Positions 39,347 to 47,534 of a stretch of DNA of 64,000 bases are shown here, piece by piece. Within the stretch, counting starts at the first letter, position 1, and each line of letters starts with the position of its first letter. Source of the stretch: Alsobacter metallidurans (GTDB lineage: Bacteria > Pseudomonadota > Alphaproteobacteria > Rhizobiales > Beijerinckiaceae); assembly GCF_014636935.1 (NCBI RefSeq), contig NZ_BMES01000002.1, positions 1,547,148-1,611,147 on the forward strand. Direction: 5' to 3'. Under the pieces are notes generated by a model that had not been told where the DNA came from, did no database searches, and saw nothing but the letters and a program-made list of their open reading frames with translations. The position numbers were made by a program, and so were the translations under genes.

Positions 39347-40366
39347 TCAGCGGCCCTTCTTCTTGGCGCGGGGGGACGCGTCCGGCGCGGGCGCGGCAGG
39401 GGCCGTGGTGCGCTCGGCGGCGCGCAGCTTGGCCGAACGCGCCCGCGGATTGGCGGCGAGTTCGTCGTGCTGGGCGGTGAGCGGCTTGCGGTTCACCAGC
39501 GTGAAGGTGGCTGCGCCCCGCTCCAGCGCGGGCGCATGGCGCGACGGCGCGGCCTCGCGGCCGGCCCGCTCGGTGAGGAAGCGCTTCACGATCCGGTCTT
39601 CCAGCGAGTGGAACGTCACCACCACGAGCCGCCCGCCGGGCGCCAGAGCCCGCTCGGACGCTTCCAGCGCGCGCTCCAGCTCGCCCAGCTCGTCGTTCAC
39701 GGCGATGCGCAGCGCCTGGAAGGTGCGGGTCGCCGGATGAATTCCGTCCGGGCTTTGCCACACAACCTTGGAGACGATGTCGGCGAGCTGCTTGGTGGTC
39801 TCGATCCGCGCGCCCTTGCGGGCCGCCACGATTGCGCGCGCGATGCCGCGCGAACGGCGCTCTTCGCCATACCGGTAGATGAGGTCGGCGAGCGGCCCCT
39901 CCTCCATGCCGTTCACGAGATCGGCGGCGCTTTCGCCGGCCTTCTCCATGCGCATGTCGAGCGGCCCGTCGAACCGGAACGAGAAGCCGCGCTCGGCGTC
40001 GTCGAGCTGCATGGACGAGACCCCGATGTCGAGCACCACGCCGTCGAGCGGCAGGAATCCATGGCCCGAGGCCACGCTTTCGAGATCGCCGAAACGCTCC
40101 TGCGCGAGAACCAGCCGCCCGTTCATGGCCGCCACGAGAGCCTGCCCGGCCGCGATCGCTTCCGGGTCACGGTCCAGCGCGAGCACGCGCAGGTCGGGCG
40201 CGGCCTCCAGGATCGCGCGCGTGTAGCCGCCGGCCCCGAAGGTGCCGTCGAGGTAAAGGCCGCCTGGCCTGGGAGACAGGGTGTCGAGAACTTCCCGCGC
40301 CAGCACGGGAACGTGACGAACCGGTCCGCCAGCGGCCTCGGGCATCCGAGCGCCGCGATCCGTCAT
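39347..40366 (-). CDS. rsmH: 16S rRNA (cytosine(1402)-N(4))-methyltransferase RsmH
   Basis: A 339-residue SAM-dependent methyltransferase that modifies C1402 in the ribosomal P site. It has [15 protein letters not shown], the SAM motif [10 protein letters not shown] at 40-49, [40 protein letters not shown] and the C-terminal [16 protein letters not shown]. The tail is basic and Ala-rich. The start at 40366 overlaps the mraZ stop (ATGA); Met8 is an alternative. The frame is open far upstream by chance. Confidence 0.96.
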   Translation of the reverse strand: MTDRGARMPEAAGGPVRHVPVLAREVLDTLSPRPGGLYLDGTFGAGGYTRAILEAAPDLRVLALDRDPEAIAAGQALVAAMNGRLVLAQERFGDLESVASGHGFLPLDGVVLDIGVSSMQLDDAERGFSFRFDGPLDMRMEKAGESAADLVNGMEEGPLADLIYRYGEERRSRGIARAIVAARKGARIETTKQLADIVSKVVWQSPDGIHPATRTFQALRIAVNDELGELERALEASERALAPGGRLVVVTFHSLEDRIVKRFLTERAGREAAPSRHAPALERGAATFTLVNRKPLTAQHDELAANPRARSAKLRAAERTTAPAAPAPDASPRAKKKGR

Positions 40367-40842
40367 CGTTCCCGTGCTCCGGGCGTCGAACTTGGCCGCA
40401 GGCCGCCGAGCTCCTTCTTGAGATCCCTCACCTTTCGCCTGGCCTCGTCGAGATGACGTTGGAAACGAGAGGGCTCCCAGATCTGGAACTTGTGCCCTAG
40501 CCCCACGAAGGTCACCGCATCCGTGATCCCCGCGTGAGCCTTGAGCGTGTCGGTCAGCCCGACCCGGCCTTCCGGGTCGACCTTCAGCACTTCGCTGATG
40601 CCGTAGAGCGCCGTCGAGAAGTGATCCCGCTCGTCCGAAAACGGCGGCAGCGTCTCGATGAGGCTGTCGATCTCCCGCAAGAGACCGTTGCCTCCGGCGT
40701 CCAGAGCGTCCGCCTCCAGGGATGGGTGCACGTAGAGCCCCTCGAACCCGTCCCTCGCCAGGACGGACCGGAAAGACGCCGGGATCGATACGCGACCTTT
40801 CGCATCCAGTTTGTTGGTGAAGCTGGAAACGAAGCGGTCCAT
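40363..40842 (-). CDS. mraZ: Transcriptional regulator MraZ
   Basis: A 159-residue protein with two SpoVT/AbrB swapped-hairpin domains: [20 protein letters not shown] at the start and [20 protein letters not shown] mid-protein, each with the DxKGR-type loop. MraZ forms a ring-shaped oligomer and represses its own dcw operon by binding spaced direct repeats. The ATG at 40842 is preferred over one six codons upstream because the family begins at MDRF. It is the first gene of the cluster, and matching repeats lie about 150 bases upstream. Confidence 0.95.
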   Translation of the reverse strand: MDRFVSSFTNKLDAKGRVSIPASFRSVLARDGFEGLYVHPSLEADALDAGGNGLLREIDSLIETLPPFSDERDHFSTALYGISEVLKVDPEGRVGLTDTLKAHAGITDAVTFVGLGHKFQIWEPSRFQRHLDEARRKVRDLKKELGGLRPSSTPGARER

Positions 40843-40994
40843 CGAACTCCAGACCCGCACACACTCCCGAAGACGCCGCCTTGGCGTCCGCGATCCCGTC
40901 CTGACGCAGGCCGCAGGGAGCCGTCACGGAAGGGCAGGCCTCTGCCGTTTCCATGGGGTTCCGCCGCGATACAGACGCTTCGAACGGGATGATT

Positions 40995-41028
40995 TGGGAT
41001 AGCATGGGCTGGTATGGGCGTCAATGGA
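40995..41028 (-). promoter_or_regulatory. Putative mraZ promoter overlaid by 10-bp-spaced TGGG repeats
   Basis: On the plus strand TGGG occurs at 40995, 41005 and 41015, and TGGA at 41025, each exactly 10 bases apart. MraZ boxes in E. coli are TGGGN repeats with five-base spacers, that is, the same 10-base period. On the minus strand TTGACG (41024-41019) and TATCCC (41001-40996) are 17 bases apart, a sigma70-like pair, so the repeats fill the promoter spacer. The repeats run opposite to transcription, which makes the assignment less certain. Confidence 0.6.
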
Positions 41029-41075
41029 AACGGGGCTGCGGAGGCGGTCGAATCCCCCTTCTCGCATTACGGGTG

Positions 41076-41087
41076 GTTAACGTTAAC
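41076..41087. promoter_or_regulatory. GTTAACGTTAAC palindrome upstream of mraZ
   Basis: A perfect 12-base palindrome in the 450-base gap upstream of mraZ, about 55 bases beyond the promoter-like pair. A GAATC site (GANTC, the CcrM methylation sequence of alphaproteobacteria) is at 41050-41054. The palindrome contains TTAAC halves reminiscent of CtrA sites but not the TTAA-N7-TTAA spacing. A regulatory role is inference only. Confidence 0.35.
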
Positions 41088-41183
41088 GAAGGGTTGCGAG
41101 TGAGGTTGTGAGCGCATCGCCAAGGCTCAAAAACCGCCGATTGGCGGCGGCCGCACGCGATGCCGGGCCAAGGCCGCAAACGC

Positions 41184-41210
41184 AAAAAGCCGGCGGCATC
41201 GCCGTCGGCT
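41184..41210 (-). terminator. Rho-independent terminator between rnpB and mraZ
   Basis: On the minus strand AGCCGACGGC, a short loop and CCGCCGGCT (one mismatch) are followed by TTTTTGCG. It lies about 85 bases past the mature 3' end of rnpB and before the mraZ promoter, so it would end the RNase P RNA transcript and insulate the dcw operon. Confidence 0.7.
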
Positions 41211-41293
41211 CGGGTCTGGCGCAAGGTTGAAGAATGATCGAGGTAGAAGCCCACCGAGATCGGGGCCCTCGCTGAACCCGGACGAAAGAGATC

Positions 41294-41686
<393 letters not shown>

Positions 41687-41701
41687 GGGTATGGCGGAGC
41701 C

Positions 41702-41730
41702 GGCCGGCGCGGTCAAGCGACGCGCCGGCC
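41702..41730. terminator. GC hairpin between lytic transglycosylase gene and rnpB
   Basis: GGCCGGCGCG (41702-41711) and CGCGCCGGCC (41721-41730) form a perfect 10-bp stem 22 bases past the stop of the upstream minus-strand gene and just before rnpB. No T run follows, so it may act as a terminator only with Rho. Confidence 0.4.
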
Positions 41731-41751
41731 AGGGTCAATGCCCGAGCAGCC

Positions 41752-42558
41752 TCAGTTGCTCGCCATGATGGCCTGAGCCTTGCCGCAATAGGCGCGGTTG
41801 GCCGCGTTGATGCGCTTGGCGTAGTGGCCGCTCTGGTAGCGCATCACGGTCGCGCAGGTGGAGCCGCCCGACATGCGGTAGGCCTGCGCCAGGTACTTCA
41901 TGCCGTAGGTCAGGTTGGTCTCGGGGTTCTTGAGGCCTGCGGCGCCGCCGCCATAGCCCAGCCCGCGCGCCGTCTGCGGCTTGATCTGCATGAGGCCGAC
42001 CGCGCCGCCATTGCTGACGCCCGGCTGGTACCGGCTCTCGATGCGCACCACCGCGTCGGCGAGCGCGAACGGGATTCCGTTGGCGGCCGCATGCTTGGCG
42101 ATCATCGCCTTCAAGCCGGAGCGTGCCTCGGAGCCGTAGCCGAGCGCCTTGCCGTGGCGCGTGCGCACCGGGGCCTCGACGGCCGGGGCGGCCTGTGGAG
42201 CCAGCGCGGGCGTCGGCTGCGCGGCGGAGGCCGCCGGAACCGTGGCGGGAGCCGGAAGGCTGCCGGTCTCGAGCGACGCCACCTTGCCAAGGCGCGAGGC
42301 CGCACGGGCTTCGCGGGCCTTTTGCACCTGCTCGCGGCGAGCGGCGCGGCGCTCCTGGCGGGTCAGCGACTTGGCCTTGGCGTTGGTCTGGGCCTGGGTC
42401 TGGGTCGTGGCCGCCTGCGCGGCGTTTTCGGTGCGGGCTTTTTCCTGCAGCAGAACGTTCAGCGGGCTCGAAGGGTCGCCGACATTGGCGCTTGCGCCGG
42501 TCGAAAACCCCGTGGCGACACACGCGGCCAGGCAGGCCGCGGCGATCGTCTTCTTCAT
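41752..42558 (-). CDS. Secreted lytic transglycosylase (SLT domain)
   Basis: A 268-residue exported protein. The signal peptide (MKKTIAAACLAACVATGFST, cut near Ala24) is followed by about 110 residues of Ala/Gln/Arg-rich linker. The C-terminal SLT domain (about 145-268) has the catalytic Glu in DAVVRIESRYQPG, then GGAVGLMQIKPQTARGLGY and a final YQSGHYAKRINAANRAYC. Such enzymes cleave the MurNAc-GlcNAc bond with anhydro ring formation. Start at 42558 fixed by the signal peptide. It is paralogous to the next gene upstream. Confidence 0.88.
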   Translation of the reverse strand: MKKTIAAACLAACVATGFSTGASANVGDPSSPLNVLLQEKARTENAAQAATTQTQAQTNAKAKSLTRQERRAARREQVQKAREARAASRLGKVASLETGSLPAPATVPAASAAQPTPALAPQAAPAVEAPVRTRHGKALGYGSEARSGLKAMIAKHAAANGIPFALADAVVRIESRYQPGVSNGGAVGLMQIKPQTARGLGYGGGAAGLKNPETNLTYGMKYLAQAYRMSGGSTCATVMRYQSGHYAKRINAANRAYCGKAQAIMASN

Positions 42559-42788
42559 CGATGTACTCCAACTCGGGTGGTGAAACCGGCAGGGCTGCGC
42601 CCGTCTGGCCGGGGGACGCCGATGCGTCCATGCGGTGGCCCCTTCCCCGTCCCCTGCAACGCAGAAGAACATCCCGGGCGCGCGCGTTCTGGCGCTTCCG
42701 GCGGCAAAGGGGCCTTCGCGGTCCGCCGTTCCGGCGAGCGCAATGAAGCGCCCGGCGAGGGGATGCGGCGAACCGGAGCTGAAAAGGG

Positions 42789-43631
42789 CTAGTTGGCGGT
42801 CGCGACCGTGGTCTTGACCTTGGCGCAGTAGGCTCGCGCCGCTCCCGTCATCGACGTGGCGCGATGGCCCGCCTGGTACTTCAGAACTGTCCTGCAGGTG
42901 TCCCCGCCGGACAGGCGATAAGCCTGCGCGAGATAGAGCATCCCGTAGCGCAGGTTGGTGTCGGCATCGAGCAGGCCGGCCGCACCGCCCGCATAGCCCA
43001 GCGAGCGGGCCGTCGCGAAGCTGATCTGCGTGAGCCCCAGATTGACGCCGTTGCGAGCCGCAGCATTGTAGCGGCTCTCGACCCGCACCACCGCGTCGGC
43101 CAGCGCCGGCGGGATGCCGTTGCGGGCTGCGTGCTGGGCGATCAGCGCCCGCACCGATCCGGCAGGGGCCGAGGCGTCGGCGGCCTTCTCGATCACGGCC
43201 GACGGTGTGGTCTCGGGCCCGATGGAGGCGGTCTCGACGAGCTTGGCGGTGACGACCGTGGGCTTGGCGGCGGCCGCACGGGTCTCGCCCTTGTCGCTTA
43301 CCGCGATGATGCCGGCCTTGATGCGGCGCTCCTTGAGGGCAGCCTGATCGGCGGGCTTGCCGTCCTTGCCGGCGCCGAACAGCGCTTCGGCGAGGGACTT
43401 AGGCTGCTCGGCGGATGCGTGCTCGGCTGCCTTGGTGGAATTTTCGGGAACAACCGCGCCGGCGGCGCGTTTCTGGCCAACGCTGCGCTGCTCGGAGGCT
43501 CCAGCATCATCCTGGCCCGCGGTCGCGGCCACGCGCTTCACCGTCCGGCTCGACGCCTGGGCGGGAGAAAACGCCATGACGGCTATGGCCAAGCTCGCGC
43601 CGAATACCGGCAGCTTCGCGCTGTTGATCAT
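42789..43631 (-). CDS. Second secreted lytic transglycosylase paralogue
   Basis: A 280-residue exported protein with signal peptide (KLPVFGASLAIAVMAFSPAQA) and a long low-complexity middle. Its C-terminal SLT domain closely matches the neighbouring gene: ALADAVVRVESRYNAAARNG with the catalytic Glu, AGGAAGLLDADTNLRYGMLY and YQAGHRATSMTGAARAYC. It differs in the substrate groove (NLGLTQISFATARSLGY instead of AVGLMQIKPQTARGLGY). The pair looks like a tandem duplication that has diverged. Start at 43631 gives a proper signal peptide; the 353-base gap upstream holds the promoter. Confidence 0.86.
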   Translation of the reverse strand: MINSAKLPVFGASLAIAVMAFSPAQASSRTVKRVAATAGQDDAGASEQRSVGQKRAAGAVVPENSTKAAEHASAEQPKSLAEALFGAGKDGKPADQAALKERRIKAGIIAVSDKGETRAAAAKPTVVTAKLVETASIGPETTPSAVIEKAADASAPAGSVRALIAQHAARNGIPPALADAVVRVESRYNAAARNGVNLGLTQISFATARSLGYAGGAAGLLDADTNLRYGMLYLAQAYRLSGGDTCRTVLKYQAGHRATSMTGAARAYCAKVKTTVATAN

Positions 43632-43984
43632 GGTGGATCCTTTCGCCAAAGCGACATCCAGGTGCTCCTTCGTAGAACGCTCCTCAGGGTAGGGGAGATT
43701 AAGGCCAAGATGTGACCGGGGCAACTGGCCAAATTACTGATGCCAATCGGCAGCTTGGACTGGAGCCTGAAAACTAGATTAGTTCGCTCGCGAATAATAC
43801 AGCGTTGCATCCGCTCTACTTGCTCCCGTGTCGAAACACTTGCTTTCCAAGAAGAAGGCGTGAATTCGGCAAAATGCCGATTCGCTCCGTTCGCACGGCC
43901 AAGTTCCCGTTGGCGTAGGCCAAGGGGGGAGGTACAATCCTCTGCTCGCGAAGGCGGGCTGCCGGGTTGAACAGGGGGCGTTGC
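43632..43984. other. Intergenic region between divergent lytic transglycosylase and lipoprotein genes
   Basis: 353 bases between divergent genes, with lower G+C than the flanks around 43730-43870. It should carry promoters for both sides. I see no RNA gene or repeat; the lipoprotein ribosome site is weak. Confidence 0.45.
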
Positions 43985-44263
43985 ATGAAGAGATTTCTGG
44001 TCATTTCCGCCGTTGCGCTCGCGCTGGCCGGCTGTGGCAGCACCCAAGGCGACCGCGCCCTCGTTGGCGGCGCGATGGGGGCGACAGCCGGCGCGGTGAT
44101 CGGCGGTTTGGCCACGGGCCGGGCGGGCGGCGCAGTCGCGGGCGGCCTCATCGGAGCGGCCGGCGGCGCCATCGTGGGAGCCGCCACCACGCCGCAACCG
44201 GAGGTGCAGTGCTACTACAGCCGCTATTACGGCCGTCGGGTGTGCCGCGAAGTCGTGTATTGA
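43985..44263 (+). CDS. Glycine-zipper lipoprotein
   Basis: A 92-residue lipoprotein. Signal MKRFLVISAVALALAGC ends in the lipobox LAGC, so Cys17 should be acylated. The centre is a Gly/Ala repeat (GGAMGATAGAVIGGLATGRA and AGGLIGAAGGAIVGAAT), a glycine-zipper that can insert in or pack against membranes. It ends in a Tyr/Cys/Arg-rich tail (CYYSRYYGRRVC). The family resembles small 17-kDa-antigen-like envelope proteins; no function is known. A strong terminator follows. Confidence 0.82.
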   Translation: MKRFLVISAVALALAGCGSTQGDRALVGGAMGATAGAVIGGLATGRAGGAVAGGLIGAAGGAIVGAATTPQPEVQCYYSRYYGRRVCREVVY

Positions 44264-44285
44264 GTTCAGCAGAACGGGATTGCGC

Positions 44286-44317
44286 GAACGCCGGCCCCGG
44301 GGCCGGCGTTTTCGTTT
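44286..44317 (+). terminator. Rho-independent terminator after the lipoprotein gene
   Basis: A 20-base perfect palindrome CGCCGGCCCCGGGGCCGGCG (44289-44308) is followed directly by TTTTCGTTT on the plus strand, 22 bases past the lipoprotein stop. This is the clearest intrinsic terminator in the window. Confidence 0.88.
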
Positions 44318-44357
44318 AGAAAGCCACCGTGGAGAAAAGCGTGGGAGTGCGGGTGTG

Positions 44358-45062
44358 ATGTGGGGCAAGCTCGGCGGAGCCGGCCTTGGTTTTGCGATAG
44401 GCGGCCCGATCGGCGCCCTTCTGGGCGTGCTGGCCGGGCATGTGGTGTTCGACTCCGGGCTCTTCGCCGACGACAAGCAGCTGGTGTTCACGACCGGCCT
44501 GATCGCGCTCTCGGCCAAGATGGCCAAGGCCGACGGCGTGGTGACGCGTGACGAGGTCGCGGCGTTCCGGCAGGTGGTGTCTATCCCCGAGGATGAGGTC
44601 GTGAACGTCTCGCGCCTGTTCGATTTGGCGCAGCAGACTTCCGCGGGCTTCGAGGCCTACGCGCAGCAGATCGGCGAGCATTTCCGCGACGAGCCCGCCC
44701 TGCTGGAGGACGTGCTCGACGGGCTTTTCCACATCGCCAAGGCCGACCACGCGATCCACGAGGCCGAGCTGCGCTACGTCGCCGAGGTGGCGCGCATCTT
44801 CGGCTTCTCGGGCGCCGAATACGGGCGCATCGCGGCCCGCCACGTGCGCCTGCCGGACGACCCCTATTTCGCGCTCGGGGCCGAGCGGTCGTGGGATGAC
44901 GAGCAGCTCAAGCGCCACTACCGCCAGCTCGTGGCCGCCAACCACCCCGACCGGCAAATCGCGCTCGGCCTGCCGCCCGCCGCGGTGAAGATCGCGACCG
45001 ACCGCCTGGCCGCCATCAACGCCGCGTGGGAAACGCTACGCCAGGAACGCAACATCCGTTGA
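44358..45062 (+). CDS. djlA: DjlA-like TerB/DnaJ-domain co-chaperone
   Basis: A 234-residue protein with an N-terminal Gly-rich membrane segment (LGGAGLGFAIGGPIGALLGV), a TerB-like helical domain (about 40-150; LIALSAKMAKADGVVTRDEV) and a C-terminal J domain. The J domain holds the essential HPD in YRQLVAANHPDRQ. The order membrane-TerB-J is that of DjlA, a membrane-bound DnaK co-chaperone. The start at 44358 fits; the frame is open upstream through the terminator. The amidase gene starts 22 bases downstream, so the two may be co-transcribed. Confidence 0.87.
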   Translation: MWGKLGGAGLGFAIGGPIGALLGVLAGHVVFDSGLFADDKQLVFTTGLIALSAKMAKADGVVTRDEVAAFRQVVSIPEDEVVNVSRLFDLAQQTSAGFEAYAQQIGEHFRDEPALLEDVLDGLFHIAKADHAIHEAELRYVAEVARIFGFSGAEYGRIAARHVRLPDDPYFALGAERSWDDEQLKRHYRQLVAANHPDRQIALGLPPAAVKIATDRLAAINAAWETLRQERNIR

Positions 45063-45084
45063 GCGCAGGTCCTTTCGGAAAGCC

Positions 45085-45852
45085 ATGTCACTCCTGACCC
45101 CCGACAGCCCCCTCGCCCAGAAAGTCGTGCCCTCCCCCAACCAGGGCGAGCGCAAGGGCGGACGGCGGCCCGACATCCTCCTCGTCCACTACACCGGCAT
45201 GCGCGACGCAGCGTCGGCGCTGGCGCGGCTCGCCGACCCGCTGGCGGAGGTGTCCTGCCACTACGTCGTGCTGGAGAACGGCCGCATCCTCCAGATGGTC
45301 CCGGAAGCGGCGCGCGCATGGCACGCCGGCGCATCCGTGTGGGCGGGCGAGACCGACATCAACTCGGCGTCGATCGGGATCGAGCTCGTGAACCCCGGCC
45401 ATGACGGCGGCTACCCGGATTTCCCCGACGCGCAGGTCGAGGCCACGATCCGGCTTGGGCTCGACATAACGAGCCGCTGGCGCATTCCGGCCCACCGCGT
45501 GCTGGCTCATTCGGACGTCTCGCCCGGCCGCAAGGTCGATCCCGGCGAGAAGTTCCCGTGGGAGAGCCTGCACGCCGCCGGGCTCGGCCACTGGACCTCC
45601 CCTGCCCCGCTGGGCGACGGCCGATCCTTCGGGCCGGGCGAGGAAGGCCAGCCCATTCAGGCGCTGCAGGCCATGCTGGCGATGTATGGCTACGGCCTCG
45701 ACATCTCGGGCGTCTTCGACCCGCGCACCGAGGCGGTCGTGGCGGCGTTCCAGCGCCATTTCCGGCCTGCGCTGGTGGATGGCGTGGCCGACGCGTCCAC
45801 GATCACCACGCTGCGCGACCTCATCCGGTCTCGGCCGGAGCCCGCGGCGTAA
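45085..45852 (+). CDS. N-acetylmuramoyl-L-alanine amidase (Amidase_2 plus PG-binding)
   Basis: A 255-residue zinc amidase that cleaves the bond between MurNAc and L-Ala. Amidase_2 domain (about 28-165): ILLVHYTGM with zinc His35, AWHAGAS, SIGIELVNPGHDG and the second zinc site and catalytic region AHSDVSPGRKVDPG. A C-terminal peptidoglycan-binding module follows (IQALQAMLAMYGYGLDISG and TEAVVAAFQRHFRP). No signal peptide is evident, so it may be cytoplasmic like AmpD, or exported by a non-standard route. It lies 22 bases after djlA. Confidence 0.9.
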   Translation: MSLLTPDSPLAQKVVPSPNQGERKGGRRPDILLVHYTGMRDAASALARLADPLAEVSCHYVVLENGRILQMVPEAARAWHAGASVWAGETDINSASIGIELVNPGHDGGYPDFPDAQVEATIRLGLDITSRWRIPAHRVLAHSDVSPGRKVDPGEKFPWESLHAAGLGHWTSPAPLGDGRSFGPGEEGQPIQALQAMLAMYGYGLDISGVFDPRTEAVVAAFQRHFRPALVDGVADASTITTLRDLIRSRPEPAA

Positions 45853-45959
45853 GTTTCTGCGAGGCCTGGCCTACGCGCCTTGCGAGCGCCGCAATCGGTT
45901 CCCATCTGCGCCCCTCGTCCGGCGGTTGTCGCCCGGGCCCCGTTCGCGAGGAGGCTCAC

Positions 45960-46391
45960 GTGAACCCCATCCCCGACCAGACCAATGGCGGCTTCGGCTG
46001 GCGCTGGAAACCCGTCGACATCGTCGTGCTGGTGATTGCCTTCGCGGTGTACTGGCCGCTCGGCTTCGGCGTGCTCGCCTGGAAACTGTGGAACGACCGC
46101 CAGCCGGTCCCGCAGGATCTCGGCCAGGCGCTTCAGACCGGCTTCGACCGCCTGCAGCGCGCCTTCGAGGGCGTGTTCAGCTCGGTGTCCGGCGCCGGCT
46201 TCACGGCCGCCGGCCCGGCTCCCACCGGCAACGCCGCCTTTGACGCGCATGTGCGCGCCGAGTGGTCGCGCATCGAGGCGGATCGCCAGAAGCTCAACGA
46301 CGAGGTCGCGGCCTTCCGCGAGTACCTCAACAGCGAGCGCACCGGCGACCGCGACGTCTACGAGCGCTTCCGCCAGTCGCGCGGGGTGTGA
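45960..46391 (+). CDS. DUF2852 membrane protein
   Basis: A 143-residue protein starting at GTG 45960, with a GAGGAG ribosome site eight bases upstream. One hydrophobic segment (about 20-40, VDIVVLVIAFAVYWPLGFGVLAWKLW split) is followed by a hydrophilic, largely helical C-terminus with ending EYLNSERTGDRDVYERFRQSR. This pattern is DUF2852, common in alphaproteobacteria, with no known function. The C-terminal FxxFRxxLxxAxDxxEFxxFM-like part is recognisable. It follows the amidase by 107 bases. Confidence 0.82.
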   Translation: MNPIPDQTNGGFGWRWKPVDIVVLVIAFAVYWPLGFGVLAWKLWNDRQPVPQDLGQALQTGFDRLQRAFEGVFSSVSGAGFTAAGPAPTGNAAFDAHVRAEWSRIEADRQKLNDEVAAFREYLNSERTGDRDVYERFRQSRGV

Positions 46392-46415
46392 GGGGAAGCC
46401 ACTAAGCTGCTTCAA

Positions 46416-46558
46416 CACCCCTCATCCTGAGGAGCCATGCGTCAGCATGGCGTCTCGAAGGACGAGGGGCTCCAGAACGCAACCTGGTTGAGCGCCCTGG
46501 AGTCCCTCGTCCTTCGAGACACATCGCCAAGGGGCGATGTTCCTCAGGATGAGGGTGT
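46416..46558. repeat. Large inverted pair of CCTCATCCTGAGGAGC repeat units
   Basis: The left unit (CACCCCTCATCCTGAGGAGC at 46416, GTCTCGAAGGACGAGGG near 46452) is mirrored by the right unit (CCCTCGTCCTTCGAGAC near 46504, CCTCAGGATGAGGGTG ending 46557). The two REP units face each other around about 35 unique bases and could fold into a long cruciform or transcript hairpin between DUF2852 and metF, which converge here. Confidence 0.85.
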
Positions 46559-46595
46559 TGTTGTTTTGGGCCCGATCGCGAAGAGCGGCTTCTGC

Positions 46596-47534
46596 CTACC
46601 CGTTCGCGGCGCGCCGCAGCTGCGCGTCCGCGGGCGTGGCTTCCGCCTCCGGCCGCATCCCCAACAGGTGACACGTGGCGTAGACCAGGTCCGCCCGGTT
46701 CATCGTGTAGAAATGGAAATCCCGCACGCCGCGGTCCAGCAGGTCGATGGCCTGCTCGGCCGCCACCGCGGCGGCGATCAGGCGGCGGGTCGCCGGGTCG
46801 TTCTCCAGCCCCTCGAAGCGCTCCGCCAGCCAGTTGGGCACGCTGGCGCCGCAGCGCGCCGCGAAACCCGCCGTCTGCTTGAAGTTCTGCACCGGCACGA
46901 TGCCGGGCACGATCGGAATGTCGATGCCGCGCGCCCGCGCCCGTTCGACGAAGCGGAAATAGACCTCGTTGTCGAAAAAGAACTGCGTGATCGCGCGCGT
47001 GGCGCCCGCATCCACCTTGGCCTGCAGCACGTCGAGATCGTGGTCGACGGACGGGCTCTCGGGGTGGCGCTCCGGATAGGCCGAGACGAAGACCTCGAAG
47101 TCGCCATTGCGGCGCACGCCGCGCACCAGCTCGGCGGTGGTCTGGTAGCCTTCCGGATGCGGCGCATAGGCGCTGCCCACGCCGCCTGGCGGATCGCCGC
47201 GCAGGGCCACGATGTGGCGCACGCCGGCGGCCGCGTAGTCGCGTACGACGCCGTCGACCTCGTCCCGGCTCGCGCCCACGCAGGTCAGATGCGCAGCCGG
47301 CTTCAGCGCCGTCTCGCGCACGAGCCGCGTCACCGTGGCCTGTGTCCGTTCCCGGGTCGTGCCGCCGGCCCCGTAGGTGACGGACACGAAATCAGGCCGC
47401 AGCGGCTCCAGCCGCTTGATCGCGTCCCACAGGGCGACTTCGCCCTCGTCGTTCTTAGGCGGAAAGAACTCGAACGAAACCCGGATCGGGCGCTTGCCGC
47501 AGCGGCGGCTGAGAGGGATGGGGGAGCGCGGCAT
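46596..47534 (-). CDS. metF: Methylenetetrahydrofolate reductase
   Basis: A 312-residue flavoprotein that reduces 5,10-methylene-THF to 5-methyl-THF for methionine synthesis. It shows the TIM-barrel pattern with catalytic Glu22 in VSFEFFPPKND, VSVTYGAGGTTRERT, HLTCVGASRDEVD, IVALRGDPPGG, TRAITQFFFDNEVYFRFVER and PGIVPVQNF. The ATG at 47534 overlaps the stop of the upstream regulator gene (ATGA), so the two are co-expressed. This ArsR-methyltransferase plus metF pairing is widespread in alphaproteobacteria. Confidence 0.95.
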   Translation of the reverse strand: MPRSPIPLSRRCGKRPIRVSFEFFPPKNDEGEVALWDAIKRLEPLRPDFVSVTYGAGGTTRERTQATVTRLVRETALKPAAHLTCVGASRDEVDGVVRDYAAAGVRHIVALRGDPPGGVGSAYAPHPEGYQTTAELVRGVRRNGDFEVFVSAYPERHPESPSVDHDLDVLQAKVDAGATRAITQFFFDNEVYFRFVERARARGIDIPIVPGIVPVQNFKQTAGFAARCGASVPNWLAERFEGLENDPATRRLIAAAVAAEQAIDLLDRGVRDFHFYTMNRADLVYATCHLLGMRPEAEATPADAQLRRAANG

